A stretch of DNA of 9,980 bases from Victivallales bacterium. Lineage in GTDB: Bacteria > Verrucomicrobiota > Lentisphaeria > Victivallales > Victivallaceae. A program made the translations under genes and the position numbers. Location of the stretch: positions 1-9,980 of the forward strand of contig JAHOYW010000117.1 of assembly GCA_019038735.1 (NCBI GenBank), written 5' to 3'. Below are positions 6,728 through 9,980 of this stretch, piece after piece; the first letter of the stretch is position 1; each line of letters starts with the position of its first letter. The notes below the pieces were generated by a model that did no database searches, was not told the origin of the DNA, and was given only the letters and a program-made list of their open reading frames with translations.

Positions 6728-7255
6728 TTATATTGCTTTATCTTCGGCGCGTATTGTTTCTGAGCTCTTAAAAGAGTCTTTTCCGAAGTTTACGAGGAAT
6801 GAGAATGGCCATAGACCATCTTCATTCATATTTATAAGCCCAAGTTGGAATTTTGCATTTGTGCTTGAATTAACGATCCCAATCTGCCATCCTCTTTTGC
6901 CGGCACAGTTAACGATCCCTATCTGTGTTCCTTTAGCTTCGGCATCGCAGATGTTGACAAGAGATATTTGGGCGCCTGACAATTTATTGGTCTTGGCAAC
7001 ACAGCTTAGTTGCAGGCCTTCAATATCATCAGTTGCCGCGCAAAATAGAGCTAACTCAAGACCGCGGACATAACCTTTGCCTGCAGAAATAGGAAATCCT
7101 ATTCGTAAGCCGCGAACATTTGCTTGTTCAATTGAATTAGGAACTCCGAACCAAATTCCAAGGTCGAGAGCATTATATTCATCACCCGCTGCTGCTCCGG
7201 CCATTGTTGAAATACCAAGAAACAGCGCGAAGATTGCAATTAATAATTTTTTCAT
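6728..7255 (-). CDS. Secreted surface-repeat protein of the LA_2272 type
   Basis: 175 residues. A signal peptide occupies about 1-22 (Lys-Lys, then LLIAIFALFLG, with small residues at STMAGAAA). The mature part is a series of near-identical short beta repeats: VRGLRIGF (47), VRGLELAL (63), IEGLQLSC (78), LSGAQISLVN (92), AKGTQIGIVN (107), KRGWQIGIVN (120) and AKFQLGLIN (134). The G-x-Q-I/L-G-I-V-N unit, first named in Leptospira LA_2272, occurs in surface proteins of several phyla and should fold as stacked or barrel-like beta strands. No catalytic residues are evident. ATG at 7255 is preceded by AAGGAG (7270-7265) nine bases upstream. The gene stands alone with a promoter at 7314-7342 and a strong terminator. 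The function is unknown; outer-membrane location is inferred. Confidence 0.85.
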   Translation of the reverse strand: MKKLLIAIFALFLGISTMAGAAAGDEYNALDLGIWFGVPNSIEQANVRGLRIGFPISAGKGYVRGLELALFCAATDDIEGLQLSCVAKTNKLSGAQISLVNICDAEAKGTQIGIVNCAGKRGWQIGIVNSSTNAKFQLGLINMNEDGLWPFSFLVNFGKDSFKSSETIRAEDKAI

Positions 7256-7313
7256 TTTGATTTTCTCCTTTATAAGTGTTAATTAATACAAAAACCCTTA
7301 AAAACGTTCTTCT

Positions 7314-7342
7314 ATTAAATTTCTCCTTAAATTATTTGTCAG
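7314..7342 (-). promoter_or_regulatory. Sigma-70-type promoter of the surface-repeat gene
   Basis: On the minus strand CTGACA (7342-7337) and TTTAAT (7319-7314) are spaced by 17 bases, each one mismatch from consensus. The start of transcription would be near 7307, leaving a leader of about 50 bases before the ATG at 7255 with its AAGGAG. Confidence 0.55.
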
Positions 7343-7424
7343 TTGAACACGAATATGCATTCTAAAAAAATAATTATAAAACGCGTATACATAAAATAGA
7401 GAGTTCTTCTCCACCTAATATATC

Positions 7425-7453
7425 ATTGTAACGCATGAAAAGAAGAAAATCAA
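7425..7453 (-). promoter_or_regulatory. Possible second, upstream minus-strand promoter
   Basis: TTGATT (7453-7448) and TACAAT (7430-7425) on the minus strand are 17 bases apart. A transcript would run through 7417 towards the surface-repeat gene, giving a leader of about 160 bases. It contains a small frame (MRYNDILGG...) that lacks a ribosome binding site. The remainder of 7343-7490 is A/T-rich with no gene that I can support. Confidence 0.3.
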
Positions 7454-7491
7454 CTTTTTTTATAATCTTTGCTAATTTTTTAGATTTATAC

Positions 7492-7519
7492 TTGAATTTA
7501 ATGCAAATATAAGTATAAT
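7492..7519 (+). promoter_or_regulatory. Promoter of tRNA-Gln, probably also of nrdR
   Basis: TTGAAT (7492-7497) and a perfect TATAAT (7514-7519) are 16 bases apart; transcription would start near 7526, 13 bases before the tRNA. Only 36 bases separate the tRNA from nrdR and they show no convincing promoter, so this element may serve the whole rightward unit. Confidence 0.55.
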
Positions 7520-7538
7520 AAATTCTGCTGAAAAATTT

Positions 7539-7612
7539 AGTCCCGTAGTGTAATGGTAGCACAAGTGATTCTGGTTCATTTAGTCAAGGTTCGAGTCCTT
7601 GCGGGACTGCCA
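7539..7612 (+). tRNA. tRNA-Gln (anticodon CUG)
   Basis: A complete 74-base tRNA with encoded CCA. The acceptor stem pairs AGTCCCG (7539-7545) perfectly with CGGGACT (7602-7608), then G and CCA. The anticodon stem AGTGA/TCATT contains one G-U pair and encloses TTCTGGT, giving CTG at 7571-7573. The T arm is CAAGG-TTCGAGT-CCTTG. It decodes CAG. It is followed by a T8 run (7613-7620) without a separate hairpin, so read-through into nrdR is plausible. Confidence 0.95.
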
Positions 7613-7648
7613 TTTTTTTTGAAAAATTAAAGTTTTTTGAGGTAAAAT

Positions 7649-8095
7649 ATGCGCTGTCCAAAATGTAGTTGTCAAGATGACAAGGTTGTAGACTCTCGTT
7701 CAGTGCGGGAAGGAGCCGGTGTGCGCAGACGGCGTGAATGTTTAAATTGTCAGCACCGTTTTACTACCCATGAAGGCATTATTCATGTTGAATTAAAAAT
7801 TGTCAAAAAAGATAATATTCGTGAAGATTTTGATAAAGACAAGCTTCGTCGCGGGGTTGAGAATGCTTGTTATAAGCGTCCGATAAACGCGGAAACTTTT
7901 GATCAGATGCTTGAAGATATCTATAGTGTTATTTATGAGCAACACGATAAAGAGGTATCCAGTGCTGAGATTGGCAAGCATGTTATGCGTGCTTTGAAAA
8001 GAGTCGATCATGTTGCTTATGTGCGTTTTGCGTCAGTATATCGAAAATTCAAAGATGTGGACGAATTTATCGAAGAAATAAGAGCGTTGAAATAG
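7649..8095 (+). CDS. nrdR: Transcriptional repressor NrdR
   Basis: 148 residues, the normal NrdR length. NrdR senses ATP/dATP and represses ribonucleotide reductase genes. The N-terminal zinc ribbon has CPKC (Cys3, Cys6) and CLNC (Cys31, Cys34), with the family signatures VVDSR (13-17), RRRREC (26-31) and RFTTHE (37-42). The ATP-cone runs from about 47 to 135, beginning KIVKKDNIREDFDKDKLRRG, with Lys-Lys-Asp in the usual nucleotide-contact place and KRP at 76-78. ATG at 7649 is preceded by GAGG six bases upstream. The gene is 36 bases after tRNA-Gln and 3 bases before a 318-residue gene that also seems to carry an ATP-cone. No pair of NrdR boxes is visible upstream. Confidence 0.97.
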   Translation: MRCPKCSCQDDKVVDSRSVREGAGVRRRRECLNCQHRFTTHEGIIHVELKIVKKDNIREDFDKDKLRRGVENACYKRPINAETFDQMLEDIYSVIYEQHDKEVSSAEIGKHVMRALKRVDHVAYVRFASVYRKFKDVDEFIEEIRALK

Positions 8096-8098
8096 CTT

Positions 8099-9055
8099 AT
8101 GATAAAATTAGCGGATACTTCCATTATGCTCACAAGTACAGAAGGCATCACAAGTGCCTTTGACTCTGAGCGTTTGCAAAGTAGAATTATTCAGAGTTTT
8201 CTTGCTGCCGGCATCAGCGAAACTTATCTTGCGGACGACATCAGCCTAGCGCTTGAATTTTCGCTTCAAAAAAGCAAAAGAAAAGAAAAAATTTTCACTT
8301 TATCCGAGATCAATAATAGCGTTGTCCGTATTCTTAAAGATACTGGTTTCCCTGAGATAGCAGCTATTTATCTGCGCAATAATGCCTGTTCACAACTGAC
8401 TATTACACCGGAATTTAATACCATCAAGAAAGTTCTTCAGAAACATTTGGGAGTAAATCTTAATTCGATCGACGAGCTTTCCGGTAAAGTCCTTTCCGCG
8501 GCGCAGCACCTCAATATAGAAAATGCGGCGCCAGAGCTTTTTGTCGAGCTTGCCAAGCATTATGAGACAGAAGATTTTGCCAGCGAAGACATTGAGCCGG
8601 TATCTTTAGATGCCTGGGAACAGGATAATCGTTGGCTGGTCAAAGCAAAAGCTTTGGAGGATGAACTTGCTATTTCAACGCGCAACTTGATTGACGCCAA
8701 AGTCATTCGTTTGACTGGAGTCAGTGGCATGTTTCCCTCAATACGAATATTTTTCATGATAAATGAGTTCTGTCGTTTTCATGGACTGAGCAGTCCATTG
8801 ACTGAAATGGTTTTAATGCCCTATTTGTTTTCAGCAGGCAAGGCCATTGATAATTGTATCGCGACTACTGATTGTTTAGCCGCCAAAGCCGGACAGGAAG
8901 ATTTACCGATATTTATAACTATCCCGGATATGTCAAGTTTCGCGGCGCAAATGCTTGACGCATCCTGGCCTGAAGTAGAAAAAGATTGTCGTGAAATGGT
9001 GATTCCTCTCTGTAATTCGCTCTCACGGTCACTGTTCAAACTCAAACTTTCGTAA
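8099..9055 (+). CDS. NrdR-linked protein with an N-terminal ATP-cone-like domain
   Basis: 318 residues of a family I cannot name. Residues about 15-93 follow the ATP-cone layout: GITSAFDSERLQSRI, a long helix (ADDISLALEFSL), FTLSEINNSVVRIL and EIAAIYLRN, matching in order the FDKDKLRRGV, AEIGKHVMRAL and AYVRFASVYRKF segments of the adjacent NrdR. The usual V-x-K-R-D-G opening is replaced by MLTSTEG, so the key lysine is missing. The rest (about 100-318) is a mostly helical, soluble-looking region with Cys253 and Cys259 and no zinc ribbon, signal peptide or membrane helix. No reductase active-site motif is seen. The ATG lies 3 bases after the nrdR stop with no strong ribosome binding site, implying coupled translation. 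A role in nucleotide-dependent control alongside NrdR is inference. The gene's end overlaps the opposite-strand membrane gene by 14 bases. Confidence 0.85.
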   Translation: MIKLADTSIMLTSTEGITSAFDSERLQSRIIQSFLAAGISETYLADDISLALEFSLQKSKRKEKIFTLSEINNSVVRILKDTGFPEIAAIYLRNNACSQLTITPEFNTIKKVLQKHLGVNLNSIDELSGKVLSAAQHLNIENAAPELFVELAKHYETEDFASEDIEPVSLDAWEQDNRWLVKAKALEDELAISTRNLIDAKVIRLTGVSGMFPSIRIFFMINEFCRFHGLSSPLTEMVLMPYLFSAGKAIDNCIATTDCLAAKAGQEDLPIFITIPDMSSFAAQMLDASWPEVEKDCREMVIPLCNSLSRSLFKLKLS

Positions 9056-9434
9056 TGGCAGTTTGTAAGAGGAGCAGAACTCCACTGATGTAGGCTGGGG
9101 CTACAAAAATTACTGCCGCTATTCGCGCTAACTCTAATTCATTTTCGTTGCACTTGAAGGAGATGGATGGCGGACAGATCCATTCGTCTTTTCCCCATAC
9201 CGTCAGGTAGATGTCAATCGTGATAAAAGCTATGATTGGGAGGCAAGCCCATATATTCACCGCCGTTTCCCAGTCAGGAGTGAAATAAATCAGCGTTATT
9301 GCCATTAAATAGGATGCCACTATAATCTCGTATATTAATAATGAAATACTCGCTTTCGCGCGAATCCATAAAACACTGTTAACTACAATACTAACAAAAA
9401 ATATTAACAAATACGCATATACAAAATAAATCAT
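9042..9434 (-). CDS. Small four-helix membrane protein of unknown function
   Basis: 130 residues with four probable membrane helices at about 2-23, 30-51, 59-80 and 103-125. The only sizeable loop, about 81-102 (GKDEWICPPSISFKCNENEL), contains two cysteines (87 and 95) that could form a disulfide or bind metal. No known transporter or enzyme motif is seen. The start ATG at 9434 has only a weak purine-rich stretch (GAGAAAAAG) upstream. It follows the Ser/Thr kinase gene by 37 bases on the same strand, so it is probably in its operon. Its 3' end runs 14 bases into the oppositely oriented 318-residue gene. The frame is clean and the hydrophobic periodicity is regular, so it is likely real, but the function is open. 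Confidence 0.7.
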   Translation of the reverse strand: MIYFVYAYLLIFFVSIVVNSVLWIRAKASISLLIYEIIVASYLMAITLIYFTPDWETAVNIWACLPIIAFITIDIYLTVWGKDEWICPPSISFKCNENELELARIAAVIFVAPAYISGVLLLLQTAITKV

Positions 9435-9471
9435 TTATCTTTTTCTCATTCGATGTTCAGCATTCATTTTT

Positions 9472-9980
9472 TTAAATATATCTGCTCTTTAGTACCGCTG
9501 ATTTGGTCAACTCTTCTTTCGACATAAGGTGAGTCTTTCCTAATCTATCTGCTTCTGCTTCAGAGTCAAGTTCTGAGGAATTTAGATTCATTGTAGTTTT
9601 TTTGGAACAAGTCTGTTTCGTCTTGAAAAGCACTGGCATTTCACGACGTATATATTGAGCTAAGCTTACAATAGTTGGACTATAACCATTTCGTGAAATG
9701 TAGCGTTCAAGTTTTCTGGCAACTTCCGCCGCGCTACTATAACGTTTTTCCGGATTGGTAGCCAGCATTTGCTGCAGGATAGCAAGTAGTTCCTTATTTA
9801 AGCTCTTCGGCAAAAGTCCCCAGTCAATATAATTATTCTTTGCCTGCAATACAATTTCATGTGGGCTTACATCCAAATGACGGCAGTTTTTGCCTCCGCT
9901 CAGCATATAAAATAAAACTACTCCCAAGGAATAAATATCTGAGTGAAAGTCCAATGGTTTCTTGCTGACCTGTTCAGGAG
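9472..9980 (-). CDS. Eukaryote-like Ser/Thr protein kinase, C-terminal part (runs off the right edge)
   Basis: The frame is open to the right edge, so the gene extends past it; 168 residues are visible. The first visible residues, PEQVSKKPLDFHSD, include the P-E of the APE motif that ends the activation segment (subdomain VIII). DIYSLG then gives the invariant Asp of subdomain IX, and NPEKRY holds the conserved Arg of subdomain XI. The ATP-binding loop, HRD and DFG motifs lie outside. The codon at 9954 is TTG inside the kinase domain, not a start. After the kinase fold come LERYISRNGYSPTI and a short Ser/Thr/Lys-rich tail of about 50 residues with no membrane helix visible, so the tail may be cytoplasmic. 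The 4-helix membrane gene follows after 37 bases. The substrate is unknown. Confidence 0.93.
   Translation of the reverse strand, partial: PEQVSKKPLDFHSDIYSLGVVLFYMLSGGKNCRHLDVSPHEIVLQAKNNYIDWGLLPKSLNKELLAILQQMLATNPEKRYSSAAEVARKLERYISRNGYSPTIVSLAQYIRREMPVLFKTKQTCSKKTTMNLNSSELDSEAEADRLGKTHLMSKEELTKSAVLKSRYI

Noticed and set aside
7374..7562. 62-residue minus-strand frame in the spacer before tRNA-Gln
   Set aside because: It runs into the tRNA-Gln gene, has no ribosome binding site and low-complexity Lys/Ile/Tyr content; a shorter leader peptide version is equally unsupported.

Overview
The window (low G+C, A/T-rich spacers) looks like a chromosomal housekeeping region of a Gram-negative-type bacterium. 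A PVC-superphylum member, possibly Lentisphaerota, fits best. This rests on the mix of signal-peptide coiled-coil/TPR proteins, a tiny lipoprotein, an outer-surface repeat protein of the LA_2272 type, a eukaryote-like Ser/Thr kinase and HflX with a non-E. coli linker. The lineage is inferred from gene style, not from a marker alignment. There is no phage gene, transposase, CRISPR array or toxin-antitoxin pair, and no gene-free stretch exceeds 300 bases.

Region 1 (1-4253, minus strand) reads right to left: hflX (ribosome-associated GTPase), then after 41 bases a 951-residue exported coiled-coil/TPR protein, whose stop codon overlaps (TAATG) the start of a gene running off the left edge. That gene's first residues resemble a DUF374-type lysophospholipid acyltransferase. 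Region 2 (4254-4772) holds tRNA-Leu(UAG) on plus and tRNA-Pro(UGG) on minus, with a decayed tRNA-Ala(UGC)-like piece between them.

Region 3 (4843-6469, minus) is a compact three-gene envelope set: a membrane-anchored coiled-coil protein with a C-terminal beta-type domain, a 77-residue single-pass protein starting at TTG behind a strong ribosome binding site, and a 51-residue lipoprotein. Upstream of it lie a long A/T inverted repeat and a strong intrinsic terminator that ends the next gene, a 175-residue secreted repeat protein (6728-7255) with its own good promoter.

Region 4 (7492-9055, plus) has a promoter, tRNA-Gln(CUG), nrdR (the ATP-cone/zinc-ribbon repressor of ribonucleotide reductase genes) and, three bases later, a 318-residue protein whose N-terminus looks like a second ATP-cone without a zinc ribbon. 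This nrdR-linked protein is the most interesting lead. Region 5 (9042-9980, minus) has the C-terminal part of a Ser/Thr kinase running in from the right edge and a small four-helix membrane protein, whose end overlaps the end of the region 4 operon by 14 bases.

No complete, clearly new defence or metabolic system is visible. The leads are the nrdR partner, the three-gene envelope set and the tRNA-Ala remnant.
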